Part shown: positions 1 to 7,396 of the stretch, piece after piece
How positions within the stretch are numbered: position 1 is the first letter of the stretch
How the letters are laid out: each line of letters begins with the position of its first letter
Origin: Bordetella trematum
GTDB lineage: Bacteria; Pseudomonadota; Gammaproteobacteria; Burkholderiales; Burkholderiaceae_B
NCBI RefSeq assembly: GCF_900078335.1
Contig: NZ_FKBR01000045.1
Location: 124,001-188,000, forward strand
Direction: 5' to 3'
DNA: 64,000 bases
Position numbers and translations under genes: made by a program
Notes under the pieces: generated by a model
Database searches by the model: none
Told to the model about the DNA's origin: nothing
Seen by the model: the letters and a program-made list of their open reading frames with translations, nothing else

Positions 1-456
1 CAGGCTGTGGACCAGGGTGGCGCAGACAATGCCCAGGCTGATCTCTTCCACCCGCGCCAGGGCGGTGTCGAAGACGTCGCCGGGCTGGGTGACCGTTGGC
101 AGGCCGATCATGGCCGCGGTATAGCCGGCCAGCATGAAGAGATAGGAGCGCGGCGTGCGATCCAGCACCGCCAGATAAAGACAGCCGGCGACCCAGGCCG
201 CGATGGCCAGCAGCATGAGCGCCGGGGCGTTGGCCAGGCGCGGCAGGGCATAGACCATCATGGCCGAGCCGAACAGGGTGCCGCCCAGCCGGTAGACCGC
301 CTTGGATCGCACGGCGCCGGACCAGGGCTGGGACACGATATAGGCCGTGGTCATGGCCCAGAAGGGACGTGGCAGGCCCATGCGATACGACAGATACAGT
401 GCCGCCATCGCGCCCGTGAAGCACTTGAGCGAGAAGAGGGCCTGCGAGGCTTTCAC
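1..456 (-). CDS. FUSC-family aromatic/organic acid exporter, 3' part outside window
   Basis: About 152 N-terminal residues are visible; the gene runs off the left edge. The translation starts VKASQALFSLKCFTGAMAAL and continues with hydrophobic segments and the stretch RPFWAMTTAYIVSQPWSGAV, typical of the N-terminal membrane half of fusaric acid resistance/AaeB-type inner-membrane efflux proteins (family knowledge). The GTG start at 456 overlaps the stop of the upstream marR gene by four bases (GTGA), so the two are translationally coupled in one operon. The inferred job is efflux of an aromatic or other weak acid under MarR control; the substrate cannot be read from the sequence. Confidence 0.75.
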   Translation of the reverse strand, partial: MKASQALFSLKCFTGAMAALYLSYRMGLPRPFWAMTTAYIVSQPWSGAVRSKAVYRLGGTLFGSAMMVYALPRLANAPALMLLAIAAWVAGCLYLAVLDRTPRSYLFMLAGYTAAMIGLPTVTQPGDVFDTALARVEEISLGIVCATLVHSL

Positions 457-935
457 GATTGCAGATCCTTGAGGCTGGCCGCCGAGGTGCGTCCCAGGGC
501 GTGCTTCAGCTGCTCGAAGGTGCGCAGGCAGATGTCCAGATCGGCTTCGGAGACATCCTGGAAAAGCTGACGGCGCAACTGCACCAGCACGCTCTCGACC
601 CGTTCGCGCAGGGCCTGGCCGGCCGGCGTCAGGTGGATGGTGCGGGCCCTGCGGTCCTGGGCGTCTTCACGGCGTTCCAGCAGGCCGGCGCTCACGAGTT
701 GATCCAGCACTCGCACCAGGGAGGGGCCTTCCACCCCCAGGGCTTCGGCCAGTGCGCCCTGGCGCACGCCATCGCCGAGGCGGCCGGTCAGGATGACGGG
801 CCAGGCGGTGGCCTGCGAGAGGCCGAAATCGGCCAGGGCCTTGTCGGCGGCGCCACGATAGGCGCGCGACAGCACCATGAGGTTGGCCGTCATGGCCAGG
901 AGCTGGGAGTCTGAAGGAGGTTTCATGAGCTGCAT
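453..935 (-). CDS. MarR-family transcriptional regulator of the adjacent FUSC exporter
   Basis: A 160-residue winged-helix protein. Residues about 55-110 (QGALAEALGVEGPSLVRVLD then the wing ERREDAQDRRARTIHLTPAG) match the MarR DNA-binding domain, with the conserved D-x-R-x-R wing. The ATG at 935 is preceded by AGGA at a suitable distance; MKPP at 926 is an alternative start. It overlaps the FUSC gene by 4 bases and is preceded by a palindromic site (939-970) that would cover its own ribosome-binding region and promoter, so negative autoregulation relieved by a phenolic ligand is the likely mode (inference from MarR biology). Confidence 0.88.
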   Translation of the reverse strand: MQLMKPPSDSQLLAMTANLMVLSRAYRGAADKALADFGLSQATAWPVILTGRLGDGVRQGALAEALGVEGPSLVRVLDQLVSAGLLERREDAQDRRARTIHLTPAGQALRERVESVLVQLRRQLFQDVSEADLDICLRTFEQLKHALGRTSAASLKDLQS

Positions 936-938
936 TGT

Positions 939-970
939 ATCCTATTAAGTAGGAGGCTAATAAATAGGAT
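939..970 (-). promoter_or_regulatory. putative MarR operator, inverted repeat
   Basis: Perfect arms ATCCTAT (939-945) and ATAGGAT (964-970), with a second, nested imperfect palindrome CCTATTAAGTAGG at 941-953. The region is AT-rich against a GC-rich background and lies directly upstream of the marR start at 935. Assignment to that MarR protein is inferred from position. Confidence 0.55.
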
Positions 971-1044
971 GTAGCAATAATTGCGATGGATTATCCCAAT
1001 CGGTGAGGGGGCTGAGGATCATCCCGCGCATGGCAAGGCGGGCA

Positions 1045-1082
1045 TGACGCTGCTGCCAGGGCGAGGGCTGGCGGCAGCGTCA
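1045..1082 (-). terminator. stem-loop downstream of the secreted-protein gene
   Basis: Arms TGACGCTGCTGCCAG (1045-1059) and CTGGCGGCAGCGTCA (1068-1082) pair over 15 positions with a single mismatch that can form a G-U pair. It lies 14 bases after the stop of the minus-strand gene ending at 1097. There is no T-run, so intrinsic termination is uncertain; it may instead be a 3' stabilising stem. Confidence 0.35.
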
Positions 1083-1096
1083 CGGAAGGGGCAGGG

Positions 1097-1777
1097 TCAG
1101 GGGGCCGTGGGCTGGGCGCAGTCGGCGCCGTTGCGTTCAAGCCAGCTGTCGTGCAGCCATTTTTCTGTCTGCCGGTGGCCAGGGAAGGTAATCCAGACGA
1201 TATCGCGCTCGAAGATCATGACCTGTTCATCGCCGCCGACGATCACCCAGAACCATCGGCCGTCGGCCATATTGCGCGCCTTGAGCTTCATGCCGGTGAG
1301 TACGACGGCCTGGTTGCGCCCCTCGCGTTGGATGCGGAGGGTTTCGTCATGCGGCTCGATCCAGCTGATTTCCATGCCGGGCAGCAGGTCGGGGGCCTGG
1401 CGCTGCAGGAAATCACGCGCGATGGTTTCGGTGCGCGCACGGCTGGGCAGAGGCTGGCCGGCCCGGGTCAGCGAAAGGTGGACAAAGCCCTTCAGGGTGC
1501 CGTCGGGGGCCACCACGGTGCTCAGGTGTTCACCGTGCAGGCCGGCGTTGCGGCCGTCGCGGCGTTCATGGCGCCGCAGTTCGGCGGGCTCGCCATCGAC
1601 GTCAACCCGGCGGCGGGACACTTCCTGATAGTCGGAGAGGGGGAGGTGGGCAAGGGCGGGGGTGGGCAGATTCAGGGTCATGGCGGGCTCGCAGGGGGCA
1701 GGCGCGGCAGCGACCGGCAAGGTCGTCACCGCAAGGGACAAAAGGTGGAACATCAGGGTCAGGCGCAGGGCTTTCAT
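1097..1777 (-). CDS. secreted hypothetical protein
   Basis: I do not recognise the family. The start at 1777 (MKALRLTLMFHLLSLAV) is chosen because GGGAG lies six bases upstream and because it gives a clean Sec signal peptide of about 25 residues ending near VAAAPAP. The mature part of about 200 residues is mixed alpha/beta in character, with two Cys residues (one just after the signal, one near the C-terminus at NGADC) that could form a disulfide in the periplasm. A longer frame opens at 1798. It sits 30 bases downstream of the MFS gene on the same strand and may be cotranscribed with it. Confidence 0.6.
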   Translation of the reverse strand: MKALRLTLMFHLLSLAVTTLPVAAAPAPCEPAMTLNLPTPALAHLPLSDYQEVSRRRVDVDGEPAELRRHERRDGRNAGLHGEHLSTVVAPDGTLKGFVHLSLTRAGQPLPSRARTETIARDFLQRQAPDLLPGMEISWIEPHDETLRIQREGRNQAVVLTGMKLKARNMADGRWFWVIVGGDEQVMIFERDIVWITFPGHRQTEKWLHDSWLERNGADCAQPTAP

Positions 1778-1807
1778 GGGATCTCCCGTATCAGGCAAAG
1801 GATGGGG

Positions 1808-2980
1808 TCAGGCTGGCGTGCGCCCGCTTGCGGCATAGAGGGCGGCGGCCATCGTCAGCAAGGCCAGCAGCAGAAAGGCCTGAGCGGCCGTCCAGGACGC
1901 CGTCAGGTGCGCCACCCAGGGGCCGAGGCTGGCGCCGACGAACAGCACGAAGGTATAGAACGCCAGGGCCAGCCCGCGGCCTTCCGGGGCGGTCAGGCCG
2001 GCGATGCGGGCGATCAGGCTGGGTACGCTGACACCGATGCCGGCCACGAACACCAGGCTGGCGGCCAGCAAGGCATAGGGGTGGCCCGCGACGGCGGCGG
2101 CGCAGGCGGCCAGCCCCGCCGTCGCCAGCAGCAGGCCGGCGGTCACCAGCCGTTGCGCACCCCAGCGCGGCAGCACGGCCGCCACCACCAGCGGGGTGAG
2201 CAAGGCGGGCCAGGCCAGGGCGCGGGTCATCAACGGTGTGAGGCCGTGGGTGTGCAACAGGGCGCCGGCGTGGCCGTCCAGGCCCAGGTAAAAGGCCACA
2301 AAACAGAGCAACAGCACGGATGCCGGCCCGTAGACGCGCCGTAGCGCCGGGCAGGCCAGTCGTGCGCCGAGCGCGCGCCAGGCACCATGCCAAGGGCTGG
2401 CGGGGATGCCGCGTGCGGGGTCGGCGCTTGCGACCCGCAGTCGCCAGGCGGTCAGGGCGAAAAGGAGGGCCAGCGGCAGCCAGGCCTGCTTCAGGCGCGC
2501 GTTCTCGGCCATCGCTACGCCATAGATCTGTCCGGCCAGCCCGGCCGACAGAAAGGCCGTGCTGAGCCAGGCCACACCCCAGACCCGTTGACGGGGCGTG
2601 CCGCGCTCGGACAGATAGGCAATCACGGTAGGGGGAAAGGCCGCCGCCGTCAGGCCCTGGGCGGCGCGCAGTCCCAGCAGCCACGTGCCAGAGGGCGCCC
2701 AGCTGAGCGCGGCTGTCAGCAGGCTCAGCGCCACCAGTGCCGCGGCCATCAGGGGGCGCCGACCCAGGCGATCGGACAGCGGGCCGAACAGCAGAAAGCC
2801 GGCCGCATAAGCCAAGCCGAAAGCGCTGACCGAAGCGGCCGCCGAGGCGGGCGACAGGCCGTAGGCTTGCGCCAGTTGCGGCAGCACGGGCAACGGCAGG
2901 TAAAGCAGCGAAACCACTGCCAGCGCGCACAGCACCAGCAAGGCGCGCAGTCCGGGGCCGGGCGAAGGAAGAGATGACAT
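1808..2980 (-). CDS. MFS transporter, multidrug/metabolite efflux type
   Basis: A 390-residue protein with about 12 hydrophobic segments. The loop after TM2 carries the MFS signature FGPLSDRLGRRPLMAAAL (residues about 64-82), and the layout matches the Bcr/YnfM-like drug:H+ antiporter group in which a short periplasmic or cytoplasmic loop separates the two six-helix halves. AAGGA lies eight bases before the ATG. The promoter region (2981-3092) holds two TGTAG-N4-CTACA-like sites shared with the upstream marR gene on the same strand, so the transporter is probably that regulator's main target. Substrate unknown. Confidence 0.85.
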   Translation of the reverse strand: MSSLPSPGPGLRALLVLCALAVVSLLYLPLPVLPQLAQAYGLSPASAAASVSAFGLAYAAGFLLFGPLSDRLGRRPLMAAALVALSLLTAALSWAPSGTWLLGLRAAQGLTAAAFPPTVIAYLSERGTPRQRVWGVAWLSTAFLSAGLAGQIYGVAMAENARLKQAWLPLALLFALTAWRLRVASADPARGIPASPWHGAWRALGARLACPALRRVYGPASVLLLCFVAFYLGLDGHAGALLHTHGLTPLMTRALAWPALLTPLVVAAVLPRWGAQRLVTAGLLLATAGLAACAAAVAGHPYALLAASLVFVAGIGVSVPSLIARIAGLTAPEGRGLALAFYTFVLFVGASLGPWVAHLTASWTAAQAFLLLALLTMAAALYAASGRTPA

Positions 2981-3001
2981 GCCAGAAATCCTTGATAAAT
3001 A

Positions 3002-3015
3002 GACAGCTAGCTACA
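3002..3015. promoter_or_regulatory. putative MarR operator, promoter-proximal copy before MFS gene
   Basis: GACAGCTAGCTACA: the right half CTACA is perfect, the left half is degenerate, and the core AGCTAGCT (3005-3012) is a perfect palindrome. It lies 22 bases upstream of the MFS start and resembles the sites at 3064 and 3639. Confidence 0.45.
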
Positions 3016-3063
3016 TAAATGAGCGGCGAAAACCATCGCCAACGGTCCGATGGAAGCGAGAAC

Positions 3064-3077
3064 TGTAGTTGGCTACA
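3064..3077. promoter_or_regulatory. putative MarR operator TGTAG-N4-CTACA
   Basis: TGTAGTTGGCTACA has perfect 5-base half-sites separated by four bases. It lies between the marR stop (3093) and the MFS start (2980). The same half-sites recur at 3639-3652 upstream of marR itself. Confidence 0.6.
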
Positions 3078-3092
3078 TAATTGGCAAAAAAA

Positions 3093-3611
3093 TCAGGGCG
3101 TTTCCGCCGGGGCGGCCAGCACCCCGGGTTGGCCCAGTTTGCGCATGAGCCGGGTGAGCACCTGGCGCTCGTCGGCGTCGAAATGCCCCATCAGGCGGGC
3201 CACCCAGGCATAGTGGCCGGGCAGGGCCTGCGCCAGTGCCGCGTCGCCTTGCGGGGCCAGGCGCACCAGCCGGGCGCGCGCATCCAGGGGATCGACATCG
3301 CGGCTGCACAGGCCGGCGCCCACCATGCGGTCGATGACCCGGGTCATGGTCTGCGAGGTAACGGACACGCCTTCGGCCAGGCGGCCAACGCTCAGGCCCC
3401 CGGGGTTGCGCTTGAGCAGCAGCAGCACGAAAAACTGGGTCTGAGACAGCCCCCCGAAACGGGCCAGGTTGGCCTCGAAGGCCGAGAGCATTTCCTGGGT
3501 GGCCGATGCCCAGATCAGCCAGGTCTGCAGGCCCTGGACATCGGGGTTGCCATAGTCGGCCCCGAAGCGTTCCAGGGTGTCATAACTGGGAAGGTCTTTG
3601 AGTTCGAACAT
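3093..3611 (-). CDS. MarR-family transcriptional regulator of the downstream MFS pump
   Basis: A 172-residue MarR protein with an N-terminal extension of about 30 residues. The winged helix spans roughly residues 60-125 (LSVGRLAEGVSVTSQTMTRV as helix-turn-helix, VDPLDARARLVRLAPQG as wing). AGGAG precedes the ATG at 3611. A perfect TGTAG-N4-CTACA palindrome lies 28 bases upstream of its start, and two related sites lie between it and the MFS gene 112 bases downstream, suggesting autorepression together with separate control of the pump. Ligand unknown. Confidence 0.87.
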   Translation of the reverse strand: MFELKDLPSYDTLERFGADYGNPDVQGLQTWLIWASATQEMLSAFEANLARFGGLSQTQFFVLLLLKRNPGGLSVGRLAEGVSVTSQTMTRVIDRMVGAGLCSRDVDPLDARARLVRLAPQGDAALAQALPGHYAWVARLMGHFDADERQVLTRLMRKLGQPGVLAAPAETP

Positions 3612-3638
3612 CGCCGGGGGAGCTCCTTTGGCAATAAA

Positions 3639-3652
3639 TGTAGCCAGCTACA
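3639..3652. promoter_or_regulatory. putative MarR operator TGTAG-N4-CTACA (autoregulatory copy)
   Basis: TGTAGCCAGCTACA, perfect inverted half-sites in an AT-rich stretch that continues into ATATATATT and probably contains the marR promoter. It has the same half-site sequence and spacing as the site at 3064. Confidence 0.6.
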
Positions 3653-3723
3653 TATATATTGTCAAGCCGCCGACGCGGGCGTTGCGGCTTGCGGCAGGGG
3701 AAGCCTGCCCGGCCGGGGGGGCG

Positions 3724-4170
3724 TCAGTCGCCGTGGCAATCGGCCCAGCAATTGGGCGTTTCGTACAGGCGCACGCGGCTCAGGCGCAATTGGCCGCCAT
3801 AAGCGCCCTGATATTCGGGCGCGAGCCGCGCGAAGATGATGGCCGCCAGATTCTCGGCTGTGGGAATGCGGTCCAGCACCACGGTCTTGTGGCCGGGGAG
3901 GGTGGCCAGGAAATCGCGCACGGCCGCATCCCCTTCGTAGACCAGAAAGGCATGATCCCAGACGTCGACCACATGGGTCTTGGCGATATGCTTGATCTCC
4001 GAGAAGTCCATCACCATGCCGGTGTCGGATTGCCCCGGCGTCTGCACGACTTCGCCGCTGAGCGTGATTTCCAGCACATAGCGGTGGCCGTGCAGGTTGC
4101 GGCACTGGCTGCGGTGATCGGGGATGCGGTGGCCGGCGTCGAACTCCAGCTTGCGGGTTACGGAAATCAC
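3724..4170 (-). CDS. queD: 6-carboxy-5,6,7,8-tetrahydropterin synthase QueD
   Basis: A 148-residue member of the PTPS/QueD family that converts dihydroneopterin triphosphate to 6-carboxytetrahydropterin, the second step to preQ0 and queuosine. Expected residues are visible: zinc ligands H14 (FDAGHR) and H27/H29 (CRNLHGH), catalytic Cys23, the D72-H73 pair (VWDHAF) and Glu106 (PTAENLA). It starts 25 bases after queE, the enzyme for the next step, so the two form one operon. Length is normal for the family. Confidence 0.95.
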   Translation of the reverse strand: MISVTRKLEFDAGHRIPDHRSQCRNLHGHRYVLEITLSGEVVQTPGQSDTGMVMDFSEIKHIAKTHVVDVWDHAFLVYEGDAAVRDFLATLPGHKTVVLDRIPTAENLAAIIFARLAPEYQGAYGGQLRLSRVRLYETPNCWADCHGD

Positions 4171-4195
4171 CGGGCCTCCCGGCGCAGGAAAATCA

Positions 4196-4828
4196 TCATG
4201 GAATGCCTATGTATTTATGGGTCTGCAGGCTCAGGCGCCATTGCGGATGAGCCATGCAGTAGTTCACGGCGGCCTCGGTATTGGCCAGGCGCTGCGCATT
4301 ATCCATGGGCTGCAGAAAGAAGTGCTCGAAATCCAGCCCGGCAAACGCCTGCGGTGGCGCCTCGGCCTGCGGATAGACCAGTTTCAATTCCTGGCCATGC
4401 GTCTGCACGATACGGGCGCTGCCCTTGGGACTGACGCAGATCCAGTCCACGCCGGCCGGCACCGGCAGGGTGCCGTTGGTTTCAAGTGCGATGGTGAAAC
4501 CCTGCGCACGCACCGCGGCAATGAGGGCGTCGTCCAGCTGCAGCAGCGGCTCGCCGCCGGTGAACACCACGTAGCGGCCCGCGCGCTCGTCTCCCCAGGT
4601 GCGCGCCAGGGTGTCGGCCAGCGCCTGGGCGTCGCGGAACTTGCCTCCGCCCGGGCCGTCGGTGCCGATGAAGTCGGTATCGCAAAAGGTACAGGCTGCC
4701 TGGGCGCGGTCGCTTTCGCGCCCGCTCCAGAGGTTGCAACCGGAAAAACGGCAGAAAACGGCTGCGCGCCCGGCCTGGGCGCCTTCGCCCTGCAGGGTCT
4801 TGAAGATTTCTTTGGCGGAGTAGGTCAT
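4196..4828 (-). CDS. queE: 7-carboxy-7-deazaguanine synthase QueE (radical SAM)
   Basis: Converts 6-carboxytetrahydropterin to 7-carboxy-7-deazaguanine using S-adenosylmethionine and a 4Fe-4S cluster. The cluster motif is the extended C-x14-C-x2-C form (CNLW...CTFCDTDF), a variant known in some QueE proteins. Other landmarks are FKTLQGEGAQAGRAAVFCRF at the N-terminus, VVFTGGEPLLQ for SAM binding and the C-terminal LSLQTHKYIGIP. I prefer MTYSAKEIFKTLQGEG at 4828, the normal family start; the frame is open back to 4867. It is the first gene of a queE-queD operon, divergent from arfB. Confidence 0.94.
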   Translation of the reverse strand: MTYSAKEIFKTLQGEGAQAGRAAVFCRFSGCNLWSGRESDRAQAACTFCDTDFIGTDGPGGGKFRDAQALADTLARTWGDERAGRYVVFTGGEPLLQLDDALIAAVRAQGFTIALETNGTLPVPAGVDWICVSPKGSARIVQTHGQELKLVYPQAEAPPQAFAGLDFEHFFLQPMDNAQRLANTEAAVNYCMAHPQWRLSLQTHKYIGIP

Positions 4829-4935
4829 GGCTGGCCGCAGCACCGCGGACAAATGCAAACCCGGCATTTTAGCCTCTGCCGGATGGCGTTGCGGCCGGAC
4901 CCCGGCAGCTCGCCTTTGGCGTAGACTGCGCGGCT

Positions 4936-5352
4936 ATGTGGCACATTCAAGATGATCTTTATCTGGACGAGAGCGAACTGGAGATCGGCATGATCCGCGC
5001 CCAGGGTGCGGGCGGCCAGCACGTCAACAAAGTTTCCAGCGCCGTGCATCTGCGTTTCGATCTGCGGGCTTCGCGGCTGCCCGCCGACGTGCAGGCGGCG
5101 ATCCTGGCCTTTGCGGATCGCCGTATCTCCAAGGAGGGCGTCATCATCATCAAGGCGCAGACCTTCCGCAGCCTGGAGAAAAACCGCGCCGAAGCCATCG
5201 AGCGCCTGCTGGCGTTATTGCGCCAGTGTCTGGTCAAGGAAACCCCGCGGCGCGCTACCAAACCGACACGGGCCTCGCAGCGGCGTCGTGTGCAAGGCAA
5301 GCTGCAGCGCGGCGATATCAAGCGACTGCGTGGGCGGGTGGGAGACGAATAA
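4936..5352 (+). CDS. arfB: alternative ribosome-rescue factor / peptidyl-tRNA hydrolase ArfB (YaeJ)
   Basis: A 138-residue class I release-factor-like protein that releases nascent chains from stalled ribosomes lacking a stop codon. The catalytic GGQ lies at residues 26-28 inside RAQGAGGQHVNKVSSAVHLR, and the C-terminal tail (about residues 105-138: RASQRRRVQGKL...KRLRGRV) is strongly basic, as required for insertion into the empty mRNA channel. Size and lack of a codon-recognition domain separate it from PrfA/PrfB. It is divergent from queE, with 107 bases between. Confidence 0.95.
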   Translation: MWHIQDDLYLDESELEIGMIRAQGAGGQHVNKVSSAVHLRFDLRASRLPADVQAAILAFADRRISKEGVIIIKAQTFRSLEKNRAEAIERLLALLRQCLVKETPRRATKPTRASQRRRVQGKLQRGDIKRLRGRVGDE

Positions 5353-5386
5353 GCGCATCATCAGTGCGGTTTGAGTCGGCTTCATC

Positions 5387-5400
5387 TTGGTGGATACAAT
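5387..5400. promoter_or_regulatory. putative GntR operator, copy 1
   Basis: TTGGTGGATACAAT contains TGGATACAA, the complement of the TTGTATCCA core found twice in the MHS-transporter/cupin promoter region at 8776 and 8904. It lies about 57 bases upstream of the gntR start. Confidence 0.5.
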
Positions 5401-5409
5401 GTCGCTGAT

Positions 5410-5421
5410 ATTGGATTCAAT
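5410..5421. promoter_or_regulatory. putative GntR operator, copy 2
   Basis: ATTGGATTCAAT is a near-palindrome differing by one base from the TTGGATACAA form of copy 1 and lies 19 bases downstream of it, between promoter and gntR start. Together the two suggest autoregulation. Confidence 0.45.
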
Positions 5422-5456
5422 CTGGGCGGTTCTCGTAAAAGGAGCGCGGGCGGTAG

Positions 5457-6191
5457 ATGCGAAGCAATGATGCAAAGTTGGTGACGGAACTGGCCAGCCA
5501 GATCTCCGAAGGCATACTCAACGGACGCTATCCTCCCAACAGCCGGCTGCGCCAGGAGGCGCTGGCGGCCGAGTTCGGCGTCAGCCGCACGCCGGTGCGC
5601 GAAGCCCTGTCCCAACTGGAGGCCAAGGGCCTGGTGGTGCAGCGCAAGCGTCTGGGGGCGGTGGTGTGCGCGCCGTCCATCCGGGATGTGCGCGAGAACT
5701 ATCAGGTGCGCAGCGAAGTCGAGGGCCTGGCAGCCGAGCTGGCCGCGACCTGGATCACGGATGCGCAGCTGCAACAGCTGCGCGAGATCCACGAACGCTT
5801 CCATGCCGCGGTGCTGAGCCTGAACAATATCGCCATGGCTGCCGGTCAGCCCGCCGACGAAGCGGCAGCCGCCCAGGCGCTCAATCAGTGGATACAGAGC
5901 AACGGCGAATTCCATGCCCTGATCTACGATGCCTCGCACAACGCCTGCCTGCAGCGCATTATCCGCGAGCTGCATCTGGGTTATACGCGCAACATCCTGG
6001 CGACCACCGCGATGGGGATGTATCGCCACCGGATGGAGCAGACCATCGCCCACCACATGGAAATCCTGAAGGCGCTCAGCCAGCGTGATCCGCAGGCCGC
6101 GCGGGCGGCCATGCGGCGTCACATTCTCGAATCGGGAGAGTTCGTGGTGGCGTGGCTGAGCACCCACGCCGAAGCCGGACCGGCTGCTTAA
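5457..6191 (+). CDS. GntR-family regulator with FCD ligand-binding domain
   Basis: A 244-residue FadR-subfamily regulator. Residues about 8-72 form the winged helix (SRLRQEALAAEFGVSRTPVR, then EALSQLEAKGLVVQRKRLGA), and residues about 90-230 the all-helical FCD domain, with His positions (NGEFHALIYDASH, HHMEILKAL, RRHILESGEF) consistent with metal-assisted binding of a carboxylate. AAAGGAG lies upstream but 13 bases from the ATG. It is convergent with, and overlaps by four bases, the enamidase-like gene. Shared operator-like sites link it to the MHS-transporter and cupin promoters. Confidence 0.88.
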   Translation: MRSNDAKLVTELASQISEGILNGRYPPNSRLRQEALAAEFGVSRTPVREALSQLEAKGLVVQRKRLGAVVCAPSIRDVRENYQVRSEVEGLAAELAATWITDAQLQQLREIHERFHAAVLSLNNIAMAAGQPADEAAAAQALNQWIQSNGEFHALIYDASHNACLQRIIRELHLGYTRNILATTAMGMYRHRMEQTIAHHMEILKALSQRDPQAARAAMRRHILESGEFVVAWLSTHAEAGPAA

Positions 6192-7381
6192 GCCGCCAGC
6201 ACCTGCGGCACGCGGCTGGCCGGGGGGGTGTTGCGCGAACGGTGGCAGCGGATCAGACCATCGATGATGACCATCCCGATGCCCGGGATGTCGCCTTTGC
6301 CCAGGCTCTCCAGCAGCGTCTGGCCATCGGAGTGCTGAGCGGTGTCCATCAGCACGAAATCGGCGCTGCGGCCCGGCTCGATCAGGCCGCAATTCAGTTC
6401 GCGGATCCTTGCCGTGTTGCCGGTCGCAAAACAGATGGCCTGTTCGGCCGGGATGCCGCCCACGCTGCTGAGCAGCGCGATCAGGCGCAGAATCCCGGTC
6501 GGCTGCACGCCGGAACCGGCCGGCGAGTCGGTGCCCAGGGTGACCCGGTGCAGTTCATTGCGTTCGCGCGCGGTGCGCGCGGCGAACAGCGCCGAGAACT
6601 CGTTGCCGTTGTGCACGATTTCGATGGCGCGGTCGCAGCCTTCGCACAGGCAGCGGATCTGGTTGATGGGCAGCGAGGTGTGTCCGCCGTTGATGTGGCC
6701 GATGATGTCCGGATCGGTTTCCAGGATCATGTCGGCGTCCACATAGCTGGAGCCGGGTGTCGAAGGCCCGCCGGTATGAATGGTCGACTGGATGCCGTGC
6801 TTGCGTGCCCAGTCGACCATCTGGCGGGCGGTGCTGCCGTCCTTGACCGTGCCCAGGCCGATCTCGCCCAGGGTCTTGATGCCGGCGGCGGCCAGTTCGG
6901 CGAAGTCCTGTTCCCGCATGCCTTGTTCGATGACCGGCGCGCCGGCGATCACCTTTACGCCACCGGGACGAAATGCTTCGTAGCAGCGTTGCGCCGTGAT
7001 GGCCAGGGCCTTGAGCCCCAGGATGTCGCGCGGGCGGCCCGGCAGGTGGACTTCACCGGCCGATACCATGGAAGTGACGCCGCCGTTCATGAACGAGTCG
7101 ATCCAGCCGAGTTGGTTCTGGCGTGGCGTCCAGTCGCCGAAGACGGGGTGGACGTGGCCGTCGATCAGGCCCGGCGACAGGCAGCAGCCTTGCGCGTCGA
7201 TGTGCAGATCGGCCTGGCTGGTGTCCAGGTCGCGCTCCAGGCCGACGGCCTGGATCAGTCCATCCTGGCAGACGATGGTGTCGGCGTCCAGGATGGGCTG
7301 GGCCAGATCGCCGGAGAGCAGCAGGCCGATGTTGCGGATGACCAGTTTTCCGGCCGGCGCGGTGGGGGCAGTGGGGTGCAT
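6188..7381 (-). CDS. enamidase-like metal-dependent amidohydrolase
   Basis: A 397-residue amidohydrolase-superfamily protein. Binuclear metal ligands are in place: H76 and H78 (DGHVHP), E173 (GEIGLGT), H202 (IHTGG), H229 (GHINGG) and D285 (GTDSPAG). From memory it resembles Eubacterium barkeri enamidase, which opens 1,4,5,6-tetrahydro-6-oxonicotinate in anaerobic nicotinate breakdown; shared stretches include LPGRPRD, LKALAIT, HTGG...PGSS and the C-terminal SRNTPPASR. It could equally be a related imidazolonepropionase-like hydrolase. It starts 15 bases after the MHS transporter gene in the same operon, implying that the transporter brings in its substrate or a precursor. Confidence 0.78.
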   Translation of the reverse strand: MHPTAPTAPAGKLVIRNIGLLLSGDLAQPILDADTIVCQDGLIQAVGLERDLDTSQADLHIDAQGCCLSPGLIDGHVHPVFGDWTPRQNQLGWIDSFMNGGVTSMVSAGEVHLPGRPRDILGLKALAITAQRCYEAFRPGGVKVIAGAPVIEQGMREQDFAELAAAGIKTLGEIGLGTVKDGSTARQMVDWARKHGIQSTIHTGGPSTPGSSYVDADMILETDPDIIGHINGGHTSLPINQIRCLCEGCDRAIEIVHNGNEFSALFAARTARERNELHRVTLGTDSPAGSGVQPTGILRLIALLSSVGGIPAEQAICFATGNTARIRELNCGLIEPGRSADFVLMDTAQHSDGQTLLESLGKGDIPGIGMVIIDGLIRCHRSRNTPPASRVPQVLAA

Positions 7382-7396
7382 GGGAGCTCCGTCGTT

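Noticed and set aside
1151-2344. Long plus-strand open frame (397 codons) opposite the secreted-protein and MFS genes
   Set aside because: Low-complexity Gly/Gln/His-rich translation typical of the antisense of high-GC genes; the minus-strand genes have clear family signatures.
3693-3709. GGCAGG/CCTGCC hairpin after queD as a terminator
   Set aside because: Six-base stem, no T-run, in very GC-rich sequence; not distinguishable from chance.
6222-6228. G7 run inside the enamidase-like gene
   Set aside because: Encodes the conserved NTPPA near the C-terminus in frame; no sign of switching.
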